The notes under the pieces: generated by a model
Told to the model about the DNA's origin: nothing
Seen by the model: the letters and a program-made list of their open reading frames with translations, nothing else
Database searches by the model: none
Origin: Mariannaea sp. PMI_226
Taxonomy: Eukaryota; Ascomycota; Sordariomycetes; Hypocreales; Nectriaceae
Reading direction: 5' to 3'
Length of the DNA stretch: 64,000 nt
NCBI GenBank assembly: GCA_024336345.1
Contig: JANFOG010000001.1
Location: 3,844,001 to 3,908,000 of the forward strand
Position numbers and translations under genes: made by a program
Shown: positions 1 to 10,899 of the stretch, piece after piece
Layout of the letters: each line of letters begins with the position of its first letter
Numbering within the stretch: position 1 is the stretch's first letter

Positions 1-1
1 C

Positions 2-211
2 GCCAATGCAATCCGAGCAAAAGAGCCTCTTGCTACTCATGTGATTGACGGGCGCCTCTGGGTTCCCACACACTATTACCCCGAGGACAAGTCCTCGTAT
101 GACCTGTTCGGGGGCGTGTACACAGACTCTCCAAATGCGACTGATTCTTTTATTCCTTTTACAAAGCTATGTAAAATTCACTTTCCCACCCTATTTGAGA
201 ACGAGGTCTAG
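2..211 (+). CDS. C-terminal end of an unidentified protein (cut by window edge)
   Basis: An open frame enters from the left edge and runs 69 codons to a TAG at 209-211. The peptide is rich in Tyr, Pro and Asp and has a non-repetitive, protein-like composition (for example VPTHYYPEDK and DLFGGVYTD). It contains no membrane segment or motif that I recognise. The next gene starts more than 2 kb downstream, so this would be the last exon of a gene lying mostly to the left. The family cannot be named from this fragment, and a chance open frame of this size is not excluded. Confidence 0.45.
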   Translation, partial: ANAIRAKEPLATHVIDGRLWVPTHYYPEDKSSYDLFGGVYTDSPNATDSFIPFTKLCKIHFPTLFENEV

Positions 212-2409
212 CAGAGGAAAAGGGGGTTGAAAAACTTGTCGGATAAGAGAAATATGGGTTTTTTTTGTATATGGCTTTCAGTCATGGCTTTGAAAGCGAA
301 GATCGGAATAATATAGATAGGCGTTTTCTGGAGACTTTCTTGTCTTTATTTCCAAGACAAAAATGGTATAATGATTGTGATTTTCTCGGGAGTAAGTAGT
401 AATCCCTGTTTACATAGTGTTGGGCAGCAAAGTGAGTTTTGTTTTTTAGCAATATGAAGGGCGTTTTCGCACGTCTAGCTTTTCTCCTTCGCGTGTGATT
501 TGACATAAACTTACTGTTGAATGAAGGCAGTTGCTGCAGAATGCGAGAAAATATAGCTAGTTTTCGTTCAAAAACTAGAGGGCCCATTTGCTTCTCATCT
601 TGGTCATTTAGGAACGAAGCTGTTGACACGTTAGAAATGTTAGTTGAAAACGAACTCAACTGTCTGTCACCTTATTGATGATGGCATAAACAAGAGACTA
701 CATTTACAAACGCACAGAAAAATATCTTGTTATTTCGACTACTTATTTTGCAGAATGTATCGTTTCGCCAAGCAATGGAAGTTTGATTCTGCCTTCGCAA
801 GTAGAAAAGCACCTTTATTCTTATAAAGAAGACGATGGAATTTATGAAAGCATTGTTTGCTTGGCAGCATCGTCGATGGACCATTCACCCTTGTCTCTGT
901 TTTTAGTATCGTATTTCACATTCAACACCTAGTGGCACCTTGGCTCCGATGAAGGTTCCAAGAGCAGTGGCTCTCAAATTCTCCTGTTGGTCATGCTAAT
1001 TCTCATCATCTGCTGGGATCCTGTGATTGGTTCTGTATTAGATGTCTATCTACTAGGGCCTTCTTCAATCCCTGTCTTAATTACCATCTTTATATAAAAT
1101 CGATTCAGTACAGAACATGATATCTTCTTCTTCAGCTGAATGACGCAGTTCAACTAAACACCTTTCGCATTTGTGATGCTTAGTGAGGAACTCAACTAGC
1201 ATGAAGGGCTCCAATAAGTATTTCCCGTGGTATCTTTCGTCTAGCCACTTCTGTTCTTACCTCTTAGTGTCGATGAGGGTGCAACTGACGTTCTGACTCC
1301 TTTTCCACGTCGAGCATTCCTGATAGCTATAATAAGTACGATGCTAGCGAGGCCAAGAGTAATTAACGCGCATTGCAGTTGTCAGCCAAGCCTTCACGTT
1401 ATGAGTGGATCCCGGACTTGGAGGCGCACATATCGTCTAATGGGCCGTGTACAATTTAAGCAAGGCTGGTTCTGCTCGTCTTCATTTCTTTCTGTGTATA
1501 TATTTAGATGCATGTGTGTCTGTGGTCCTTTGCTCTTATCCATTCTTGAAGCTTGGCTATTCCTGAAAGGGAATTCGTCATGTAAATGATCATCCAACCT
1601 ATGCTGAATCATGGCTCACGTCGACAGAGTGTCATCAGCCCCTGCAGTAGTCTTAATTGTAAATGATGATGAGGTACGTGTGAGTAGCCCATTTTAATTG
1701 CCCCTGTCACTTGGTAAACGCCTACCAATATACCTGGTAAGATAACTACTTGGCTTCCATACCATAGTACCTTGTTATAGAAGTATGGAAGAAATTGTGT
1801 GCTGTAATCTGTGGCGTCTCAACAACAGCAGCCTGACATACGGTTCGTAAACCGCATTGTATGTTCCATGGACAAGAATAGGGAGGTAGATACAGTAAGT
1901 AGGTAGGTAAGGTAAGGTAGGTAAGATAAAGTACCTCGTAGATGTTCATCCACTCTCCCACGATAGGTACGTGAGTTACCCCACAGAGGGGGGTGACCCC
2001 TGTAAACAGGCAATCCGACGTCATAGTCTAACCGCTGGTCCCGCACACGGAGGCTTCCCACGGTTGCTGTTTTAGCCCCCGACAAAATGGATGGCGGGGA
2101 CGACTCGGGAAGTTTTGACACGACCACCACCGTCAAGTCTAGTTGATTACGGTGTCGACAAACCTGGTTTTGTGCTCCCGTTCAAGGTCATGATCATCAA
2201 TGCATGAAATTCGGCCGCTCACCCGCTTCATGCCGAGAGTACTGAGTCGTTGCCATCCCTCTCCCGCACGGTTTTGAGACTCTCCTTGGATGCCTGTAAT
2301 ATAGCCTTGGTGAGCTGTATTATAGAATTCCAAACAGCACTAGTAGTTAATCACCCTTTGAATGGGTCGCGGCTCTTTGTTTTCTTTGCCTGCTGTATAG
2401 GCACCAAAG
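212..2409. other. Intergenic, no gene seen
   Basis: AT-rich spacer between the partial gene and the sirtuin gene. Open frames here (for example 282-659 on the minus strand) have no recognisable domain or coding-like composition. A GGTA/GGTAAG-type repeat cluster lies at about 1881-1936. The last few hundred bases should hold the sirtuin promoter. Confidence 0.6.
1881..1936. repeat. GGTA-type short repeat cluster
   Basis: Tandem, imperfect copies of GGTA, AGGTA and GGTAAG fill this stretch. The same motif recurs in other spacers of the window (about 22252-22280, 22359-22386 and 16470-16590), always outside coding exons. Confidence 0.6.
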
Positions 2410-3730
2410 ATGACTTCAGCTCTGAGAAATCTATATAAATCGCGCTCCCTCCCGCTTCGATATTCAGCTTCGTCGCCAGCCCTCTCACTCGCTTCATCCG
2501 CACCCTTGATCAGCTCCAGACAGCTGACCGGCTTCCCCTCACAACAAGAACAACAACATCATCATCCGCTTCCAAGCCGTACCTTTACAACCACAACCAA
2601 AATGGCTCCCCACAATGACGTTGAGGCTTTCCACGAGGTCCTGCGTTCGAGCAAGAGAATGTTGGCGCTGTGCGGTGCCGGCCTTTCAGCCTCCTCCGGC
2701 CTGCCCACATTCCGAGGCGCCGGCGGACTCTGGCGCAACTACGAGGCTACGTCTTTGGCCACTATGAACGCTTTTCGCACCGATCCAGGTCTCGTCTGGC
2801 TCTTTTACGGATATCGTCGCCATATGTGCCTGCGCGCCGATCCTAATCCCGGCCATTATGCGCTGGCAGCTCTGGCCCGCGAGAACAAGGACTTTTTGTG
2901 CCTGACGCAGAATGTTGACAGTATGTGCCCTTTCATTGATTGCTTTATAAGTTACCCCTCCCAGGGCACTTGGATTTTGACTAGCCTGGGATTTCATGGT
3001 CTGATGGCCGGCAATAGATCTTTCGCAACGGGCCGATCACCCGACAGAGCAGATTCGCACCCTTCATGGGTCGCTGTTCAATATCAAATGTTCCAACGCA
3101 AAGTGCGATTGGGTTCAGCATGGCAACTACGATGATCCCTTCTGCCCTGCTTTGGCTCCGGCGTCGCTTGATTTTCCCCCGGACGAAAAGAACCCGTTGC
3201 TGGACCCTTATCATCGTATCAAACACGTCACAGAGGAAGAGCTCCCTAAATGCCCGTCTTGTGGCACAGGACTCCAACGTCCCGGTGTAGTCTGGTTTAG
3301 CGAAAACCTCGATAGAGACATGCTTAATGGCGTGGATAACTGGATCAAAGCAGGCAAACTGGTACGTCTTTTCCCTTGACATCTCTGTCTCTCTCCCTTT
3401 TGTCCAACTTTACCTTCATATTTCTTTTTACGTTTGACGGATCGTATCTCACCGTGGATCCTAACCGCCATCCTGCAGGATTTGATGTTTGTCATTGGCA
3501 CATCAGCAAAAGTGTGGCCAGCCGCGGGCTACATTCAGAAGGCGAAGGAAGCAGGAGCTCGCGTCGTCATCGTAAACCCTGATGCTGAGAATGAGGACGA
3601 GATGAATAAAATTCACCCAGGGGATTTTGCTTTTGGCCAAGACGCTGCTGAATATCTTCCGCTACTTCTGGAGCCAGTCATTGGCAAGCTTCCAGATGAG
3701 CAGATGAAGCGTCTTAATAGTAGTTCATGA
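2410..3730 (+). CDS. SIRT5-like NAD-dependent protein deacylase (sirtuin), probably mitochondrial
   Basis: Three exons, 2410-2920, 3018-3361 and 3479-3730, give 368 aa. The NAD-binding signature is GAGLSASSGLPTFRG (from about residue 94). It is followed by FYGYRR, matching the Tyr-x-x-Arg pair that binds acidic acyl groups in SIRT5-type enzymes, then TQNVDNL, the catalytic His in TLHGSL, four zinc cysteines (CSNAKC and CPSCG) and VIGTSAKVWPAAGY. The family removes succinyl, malonyl or acetyl groups from lysines using NAD. The first 60 or so residues are rich in Ser and Arg without a run of acids and end in SRTFTTTT, like a mitochondrial presequence. A second ATG in good context lies at 2602, just before the conserved domain, so a shorter cytosolic form is possible. 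Substrate preference is inferred from the YxxR pair only. Confidence 0.93.
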
Positions 3731-4437
3731 GCTGAAGTGACAATGCAGCGTCAGAGTTTTCGTTGTTCGTCTTTTCTTTTTTCTTTTTCTTCTCTTCCCC
3801 TTCTCCTTTTTTAGCAAGTTTAACTAAATCATGTTTGGGAATAAGATGGCACCGTAGGCACTACAACACAGAATTTGCTTAATAATAAGGGGGTTGGTAT
3901 CGTTATATGAATGCCTTTCCAAGGTTGGGCGGGGGCAGTATGTAAACCTTCACTCGGTTCACAGATAGCCACCTGTTATATGTTCTGAACTTCTCTATCA
4001 ATGAAAGTCTCAATATAAATAACTCGACATATACAATAGTTGAATACACTCCCGAATTATCCAAACTATGTCCATGATCACAATATGGTACTAGGAGGGA
4101 AGTTAACTTACACGGTAAGTGAAGACGTTGATTGCTGATCCAGAATATGGACCACTAGCCCCACCAAAGGATGCCGTGGCTTAGCATGACGTCTCATCCT
4201 ATGGAGCCCAGTAACCCCACTAGCTTACTTTACTTCAGTACGTCCAAAATGTTCAAATGTGAACATTATTAGACAATGACATCCCACTCCGTCCATTGTT
4301 AACCTCCATCATCCCATTTGGCAGCGTTTCAGTCTACGCTTCTCAAAACCACCCCCATCTCAGCATACGCTCGCACACACACATACAAGCATTCCGAAAC
4401 AACCAGAGCAAGGCGCATCGCCACCCACCCATCCACC
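3731..4437. other. Intergenic between sirtuin and splicing-factor genes
   Basis: It holds the 3' flank of the sirtuin gene, with pyrimidine-rich stretches just after the stop, and the promoter and leader of the next gene. No gene is seen. Confidence 0.6.
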
Positions 4438-5511
4438 ATGCAGGGCTTCAACATGGGACGCTACGTCCCCCCGGACGTCGAAGGCACCACGACCGGCAAC
4501 CGCCTGCATGGCAAACACGCCCTCGGCTCCCGCGCCTCCAAGCTCGCCTCCCACGGCGCCCTCGTCGTCCGCTTCGAGCTCCCCTTCGCCGTTTGGTGTA
4601 CCTCCTGCCCCAAGCCCACGGTCATCGGCCAGGGCGTGCGCTTCAATGCCGAGAAGAAGCGAGTGGGCAACTACCACTCCACGCCCATCTGGTCGTTCCG
4701 CTTCCGCCACGCAGACTGCGGCGGGGCCATCGAGATCCGCACCGACCCCAAGAATACGGCCTACGTCGTCACCGAAGGCGGAACGAAGCGCGACATGGGC
4801 GAGGACAAGGTGCTCGACGGCGACCAGGTCATCCTGACGGACCAGGAGCGCGAAGCTCTGCGCAAGAACGCATTCGCCAAGCTGGAGAAGACCATCGCGG
4901 ACCGCCAGCAGCTGAAAGAGGCGACGGAGCGCATAGATGACCTGGTCGAGGCATCAGCACGACACTGGGACGACCCTTACACGCACAACCAAAAGCTACG
5001 GCGGGCCTTCCGCGCAGAGAGAAAGTCCCGCGAGAGCGCCGCTGCGGCCGTGGAGCACCTGAAGGACCGCATGAGTCTGGGCATCGACATCGTGCCAGCC
5101 ACAGAGGAGGACGCTCGACGTGCTGCCCTTGTCGACTTCGGAACTTTGGATGATACAAGAGATCGTGCTCTCACAAAGCCGCTGTTTGAAAGCACTCAAC
5201 GCGCTACCGGCAAGAGCCGCAAATCTCCTCACACCGGCTCCTTGGAAACACCTAAAATGCTGAAATCCGAAAAGCAAGCGGCGTGGAGGAAAGAATCTCT
5301 GGTGTCGGAGCTCATGGGAAACACCAGAGCGGCGAAAGACCCTTTCCTGCTCGACACAAAGAGTGGGAACGGAGAAAGCAAACCCTCGTCTAGATTGGTG
5401 GGCGTGAAAAGGAAACGCGCATCACCAAACGGCGATACACCCCCAGCCTCCAAGGCTCTCTTGCAGGAAGCGAGTGGCTTAGCTGGACTTGTAAATTATG
5501 AATCGGATTGA
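4438..5511 (+). CDS. CWC16/CCDC130-family splicing factor (Saf4-like)
   Basis: A single exon encodes 357 aa. The N-terminus MQGFNMGRYVPPD and the block with WCTSC, GVRFNAEKK.VGNYHSTPIW, RHADCGGAIEIRTDP and AYVV are the diagnostic CWC16 core (residues 1 to about 110), seen in CCDC130 and fission yeast Saf4. These proteins join the spliceosome around the catalytic steps. The zinc ligands look like C-x2-C plus H-x2-C, whereas animal CCDC130 has C-x2-C twice, so one Cys is His here. The C-terminal 200 residues are charged and low in order, with KRKR-type nuclear signals (about residue 325). I start at the ATG at 4438, which has a CCACC context and the family N-terminus; the in-frame stretch upstream opens with TTG only. 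Confidence 0.9.
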   Translation: MQGFNMGRYVPPDVEGTTTGNRLHGKHALGSRASKLASHGALVVRFELPFAVWCTSCPKPTVIGQGVRFNAEKKRVGNYHSTPIWSFRFRHADCGGAIEIRTDPKNTAYVVTEGGTKRDMGEDKVLDGDQVILTDQEREALRKNAFAKLEKTIADRQQLKEATERIDDLVEASARHWDDPYTHNQKLRRAFRAERKSRESAAAAVEHLKDRMSLGIDIVPATEEDARRAALVDFGTLDDTRDRALTKPLFESTQRATGKSRKSPHTGSLETPKMLKSEKQAAWRKESLVSELMGNTRAAKDPFLLDTKSGNGESKPSSRLVGVKRKRASPNGDTPPASKALLQEASGLAGLVNYESD

Positions 5512-5984
5512 TGAAAAGTATCATGAATATTTGGTCTGTTTTGCTTGCCTGATTTTGGAGTTTAAAATAAGATACCCCATGGATAGATAGATGTTGATGA
5601 GATGTAAATTGAGTTGTGATATGATACTTTATATAACGTATGATGCTTCCTCAGTTCTCTGCGCGATGCGCTTCGGTTGGCAGAGATCTACCTAGGCTAA
5701 GACTAGTCCTCGTGAGGTGCCGAAAGCTATCAACCGCTGGCACTCTCGCAATCACTCGCTCATCTCTGGCCAGTATTTCCCAACATATCAAAAGTGCAGT
5801 GTTATATTCCTACCTACCTGAATTCCAGGAAGAAAATCCGATCCAACCAATGCCAAAGGCCTGACTGCCCATCAGGGTCACTGCAACTCCGCTCAATAAT
5901 AATTCCCTTTCCTTGCCCTAATCCTTATTACGCCGGTTGAGAATCGGTACGCTCGTGGGGTTTATCTGCTGTCGATGATGCGTT
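5512..5984. other. Convergent 3' flanks
   Basis: Shared terminator region of the splicing-factor gene (+) and UBC8 (-). Nothing else is seen. Confidence 0.6.
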
Positions 5985-7049
5985 CTATACATCGTCCATC
6001 TGGCCCGCAGGCTCCTCGTCGTCGTCACCAAAACTAGCTACCGAAGATAGATCGTCATCGTCTTCGCTTTCGGCGCCGGCCTCGTCCGCAGCATCTTTGT
6101 TGGCATACTTCTGGACATATTCTACTTTGGTTTCAGCGGGGAGTGGCCTCTAAGAGGCATGTTTTGTCAAACTTACCCTTTACTTTGGCATCATAGCTTT
6201 TAGGTTCTCTTATCAATAAAGCAGCGGCTTCGCCATTGAGGGGGTCCGTAGGGTTGGGATATCGCAAGAGTTGTGGCAGAAACACCTCGAAGATGTTGAT
6301 CATATCGAACATGGGTGACCATGTTTGGTTGATGACATCGAGACAGACAGATCCAGACCTACACACGTCCCCATTCAGCATTTCCGTTGACCAGACAAGA
6401 AGTGAAGTTTCCCCAGTCATTGTAGGGCGGCAAGAACCTACAGCTCATCAATGTTGGGGTGGAAGATCCTGTTCACAAATCCGATGCTAGGAGACTTGTA
6501 CGGGTATGTGTCGGGGAGCTCGACGTGGACTTTCCAAATTCCGCCCTCGAACGGAGCTGGTGGGTGTCAGTTTATAAAGCCAGCGGGGACGTCACTGTGG
6601 TACATTACTAACTCTCTGCTGGTCCTTTAAATCGAACGAAGAACTCTTGCCTAGGAAGATGGGTTAGGAGAATAAGCCAAGCGATAGCGGCCGACGACGA
6701 CATGGAACCCATACACTGCAAGACATTAGCATAACTCCCCCAAGGATCGAATCAGGAGCATGTAATACTGTTATCATTAACCAAGGTGACCTCATAATCA
6801 CTCATGAGCCTGTATATGTTAGCCTCCATGGTCGTCCGGGTCAGGCAGAAACGTCGTACATCCTATGACATGTTAACAACACTCGGACGGCAGTGGAAAT
6901 AGATGGATTATAAAAGCCACTGCATACTTCATAACCTAAAGAAGCAGAACGAAAAAGAGAGGTCCATGTCAGCTTCGAAGTTGAAAAGCAGCGTTTTACA
7001 AAGTGTCCCAACTCACATCAGTCTCAATCCTGCGGCGGGGGCTACTCAT
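5985..7049 (-). CDS. UBC8: Ubiquitin-conjugating enzyme E2, Ubc8/UBE2H type
   Basis: My model has eight exons in coding order: 7017-7049, 6928-6935, 6769-6809, 6715, 6613-6650, 6442-6556, 6177-6358 and 5985-6121 (555 nt, 184 aa). The protein starts [20 protein letters not shown]. It has the E2 core with NKIFHPNI-like (NRIFHPNID) and [13 protein letters not shown] around the active Cys, and [18 protein letters not shown], all hallmarks of Ubc8/UBE2H. In yeast Ubc8 acts in catabolite degradation of fructose-1,6-bisphosphatase. The tail is short and acidic (ESEDDDD...MDDV). Two exons are extreme: 8 nt (GTTATGAA) and 1 nt (T at 6715). Without them the reading frame and the conserved NDNMQEF are lost. 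All introns are GT...AG. Exon boundaries other than the micro-exons are secure from protein similarity. Confidence 0.92.
6715..6715 (-). other. UBC8: Candidate 1-nt micro-exon of UBC8
   Basis: The single T lies between an acceptor TTGCAG (intron 6716-6768, 53 nt, branch-like GCTAAT) and a donor GTATGG (intron 6651-6714, 64 nt, branch CTAAC, acceptor CCTAG). Exon 3 ends in A and exon 5 begins with G, so A+T+G makes the Met of NDNMQEF. Skipping it shifts the frame. A 7-nt alternative (TGTATGG, donor GTTCCA) also keeps frame but adds two residues and uses a poorer donor. Confidence 0.65.
6928..6935 (-). other. UBC8: 8-nt micro-exon of UBC8
   Basis: Coding sequence GTTATGAA is flanked by CTTTAG on the 5' side and GTATGC on the 3' side. 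It supplies Val-Met and two bases of Lys, restoring the family sequence IETDVMK between exon 1 and the exon beginning G-CTC-ATG at 6809. Confidence 0.8.
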
Positions 7050-10000
7050 GATGGCGGCAGTGGGTGGTGGTGGTGGTGGTAGTTGGCAGCGCCGGGGAAT
7101 AGATGTGGGGTGGGTTTGTAGCGTTATCCAAAGAGGCCGGGACCGGCAAGAATGGTGAAGGAGAGGGAGAAAGAGGGAGATTGGCGGGATAACCTCTTGT
7201 CGGGGGTCGCGGAAAGGATTGGGGCAGGGCAGGTGAGTCTGGAGGCAGAAAATGGAGAAATTCGAGGCCGAAATGATGGTGCTTTTGCTGTGGTCGAGAG
7301 ACTCAGACAGCAGGTGATGAGGGGAGGTGAAATGATCGGCTTCCGGTCCAAGTCACGAGGGCCATGGCATGGGCATGGGCCTGGGCTTGGAGGGGGTGGC
7401 AGGAGGTTGGCAAGAGGTACCATTTGACATCTCCCACTGCGCCGCCGCTACTGTTCGTTCCACTGTCCCACTGTTCCACTGCTCCAGGCCCAGCCAGAAA
7501 AGGTATGATGTGGACATTGGCGGACGTGGACAACCGTGATAAGCCGCACAACGCCAATAATAAGAGGGTCCCGAGGATTTAGCGGGAGGTTGCTTGCTAC
7601 TATGTAATCTGTACATAATCTTGGCTTGCTACCTTTTACCTTCTGCCCCAAGGCGCTTCACTTCGTACAGTACTTCGCCATCTTTGTAAGTGGGTAGTAT
7701 GTGTTGTAGAAGGTTTGCTTCGTAATAGGACCATGGTGAAAACGCCATCACACGCATTGTAATGAAGGGTTTCTGGACTTTGGAATTTGTTGCTGTAGGG
7801 CACGTGCCTTTCTAAGTATACGTCAGGGTACTCGCTCTCTCAACTCTATTGGTGCCTGCCTGCCTACCTATCTCAAGAAAATGGTTTCAGGTCGCAAATC
7901 AGAATCACCTTCGTCATTGCCGTTATTGTTATCATTTTTCGGCTTGTCACATTTTATGCGAAAAACTTTTAGGTAGTATTCTTTTACACATCTGTAGGCA
8001 GTTCGTCGTAATTCCAAAGAATAAAAACCTGGCCGCATAAACTCTATACCCCTGCACCAACCCGTTTGCAAATTGCCATATTAGGAATTTGTATCAAACT
8101 ACATACAACCAACGTGGCAGACAAATAGCTGGGTGGTCTGTTCATGAGAGCACCTTAATAGAAGGTGCATAATAGTTTCATGTTCCCCGAGCTTTCCAGG
8201 ACCTTGATCAATCACAAAACGCAAAGCAAAACATGTCGCCAAGTTCAAAAACACAAAGCGAATCATGCTTTGAGAAACTGAGACTGTTGGTGCCCATCCT
8301 CTCACCTGCTCTCTATATAATCGGAGACAACTCAAGATGAAACACGATACAACGCTTCGATGATTCAATAGCTAATAGCCAACCCAGTGATGGACGTATC
8401 AACCAGCAATGTACGGGGTGTGATGTGTCTAGCCTCGGCCCTGTCAAAGTCTGCGCCTGCCTTGTTGATTACCCAACTCTTCATCGACCCTCAGAGTCAA
8501 GGTTTGTTTTGTCCTGGTATTCAGTATCCAATTGCTCTATTCTTATGAAAAAAGGGCTCCATTTATTCGCCTGAAACAAACGCACGATATAATTTAACTT
8601 CAACAATTCTGATGGCCGATTGACAAGTATGTTGCAAAGGAATAGGATATAGCTCATTGCACGCCGTCTCTCATTATGAAACGTCAAACACACTTGTAGT
8701 GCTATTCAGGGGATAACTACAGTACAGCGTAAGTAACAATTGAGGTTCTTTCTGCCAGGAAGATGTATAAGCAGGTAGTTATAGATGAGCCTCAGAATAC
8801 TCTAACAAATTCGAGTCAAGTCAGGCATTCCGATATGAGTCAACGTCATTCTACACTCACACCCACTATCTACCATATTATCTTCTTGGCTCTTATGTTG
8901 CTGATACAACTCCTATCTGTGAGCATTTTGTGGAGTTTGCTACTTTGTGGTATATGGGCGGATTCTCACATGATATCTTATAAGTTTGCTGCTATAATTT
9001 CCCCGGGAGTTAGATCTCAGCAACTCGGTATGCTTAAAAACAAACATAAATCTTCTCATCCAACTATCTTCCAGCATATATATTCTACAAGTCGAGAGTT
9101 ACGGCAAGTTCACAAAGAAGTTGGTCAAACTTGCTGCACGCTTATTCATGGTTATGTTGCTTGGCTACCTCTCTAGCCGAAATCTAGACAAGGCAATAAA
9201 ATTATACGTGTCTCGAGGCTCGATAATGTTGCCACATTTGCCTTCATACCCGAACCTGTGAAAACCCATCATAGCAAGAAGTATTATTTTGCTTCTGGTT
9301 TTTATGTTTTGTTTCTCACTTCTCATTCTTTGCTATTCCTTCCTCACTTCTCATCCCCACCGTAAACCCACGAGCAAAAGATGCATTGTGTAACAGAGCA
9401 TATCGAGACGGCGGACATAGGTTACATTATATTCAGTTCCTTCTATCCCATAATATGCCGTACAAGTACATACATGCAATCTATCAGTGCATGTGCATAC
9501 CAAATACAGTCAAGCGTTGTGCTACTGTCACCGAGATTTGGCCATTTATCACCCGGACCAGCACAGGTACACGAGCGAGAAGGTAGTGTCTTCGTAAAAC
9601 ATGCAATGAAGCCGCTAGTCATTCTGTTTCTCTTGCTCCTGTTTGGGTTTGGTTCTATTTCATGTAATCTTCTCTTCAGAGTCGGTCGCACCAGTACGGG
9701 CTATCATTCATCTCCTCGCCTGGGGTGTTCTCATCATGCTATGTTCTCCTTGTCATGATTTCTTACTGTTCTGAATATCGTCTAACAAATTTTGAGTCAA
9801 TATTTACTCCCCATACCTCCTGGTGGGCTCTGAAGGTTGAATAGTCTGCCTTGAAAATGTATTTCCCCAATGTCCTCTTGACATTTTAGCTGGATATGTG
9901 CGATGTCATAAGGTCTGGACAAGAGAATCATGCTCGCTGACTATTCACGGTTCCAAGCTGAATACTTATTGAAGGCGAAATCTTTCCGTCTTCACATGTT

Positions 10001-10899
10001 TTTCCTTTTTAGATAATTGGGTTGCTCTATTTCGTGTGACGTAGATGTTCTGATGTTCCCCAAGCTCTGACTAGAGTATATATGCTTGTCGCCAACCAAA
10101 TGTTTCATTGCGCCTCGGTTGGCAGTACGTTGCCCAGGGATAAGGAGGCTTAATCAAGTCTTCTGTCACATAAATCGGGCATCAGTACTAGTATGAATGA
10201 GATATCGTGAAGAATGTCGTTCGAGCTACTCCGTTGGCAACCTACTGTAGGTAAGATAAAGATTAAGTATGTATATAAATCAAGTTGACTACTATCTGCC
10301 TTGCCTTGCCCGCCTTAGCTTTACCTCGCTTTACCTATTGGTTCCACCATGCTTCCCCAAACGGGAAGGAACAGAAACCTCGGACCAAGAGAGTCATTGT
10401 ACGTAACTTTTAAGTGGGTCACGGGGCTGCCCAGGAACAGAAAAAATCACTTTAGCACAAAAATGTGTCCCGCAAATTGGGGCAAAGAAAGGTACTCAAT
10501 TCTACGATGTAGGAACCATCATGGTTGAGGTTATTTAAAAACCCGCCATTCCCCTTTCTTGCGACTCAGTTGGAGTTGAGCTTCTTAGTATCTCACTGCT
10601 GATAGAAATCGCATGGTAAAATTCCTTTTTTTTTTTTTTTAATTTTATTTTACGAGACTAGCTTGGTCTTTGCTGAAGCCTTACACGAATAGCCTTTCGG
10701 GTATTCAATTCAGACTATCCATTCCCACAGCCTCTCAAGCCGAGGGACAACACTCATCACTGTCAGTCACTGCCAGCCCAGCCCACAACTTTAATAAGGG
10801 TGGGTAGCCAGTCTAGTTCAGCAAGACATAATCTACACCCAAAGTCCCCCCCATCTACCCTTTCAAGATATAGATAGTTCTATACATCTCATTCACATC
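7050..10899. other. 3.8-kb intergenic region, no gene seen
   Basis: The first 600 bases (UBC8 promoter side) are GC-rich and G-biased; the rest is AT-rich. Open frames at 8763-9176 and 9381-9758 lack recognisable domains and have spacer-like composition. A T-run lies at about 10627-10640. The panB promoter should lie in the last 500 bases. A non-coding RNA cannot be excluded. Confidence 0.5.

Noticed and set aside
282..659. 125-codon minus-strand frame near the left edge
   Set aside because: Low-complexity Ser/Lys/Arg peptide with no family resemblance; overlapping frames on the other strand.
4318..4437. N-terminal extension of the CWC16 protein
   Set aside because: Begins at TTG, and the family N-terminus starts exactly at the ATG at 4438.
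8763..9176. 137-codon open frame with ATG and hydrophobic segments
   Set aside because: AT-rich spacer composition, no recognisable domain, no splice partners, and similar chance frames nearby.
9381..9758. 125-codon open frame
   Set aside because: Overlapped by other frames on both strands and without motifs; judged a chance frame.
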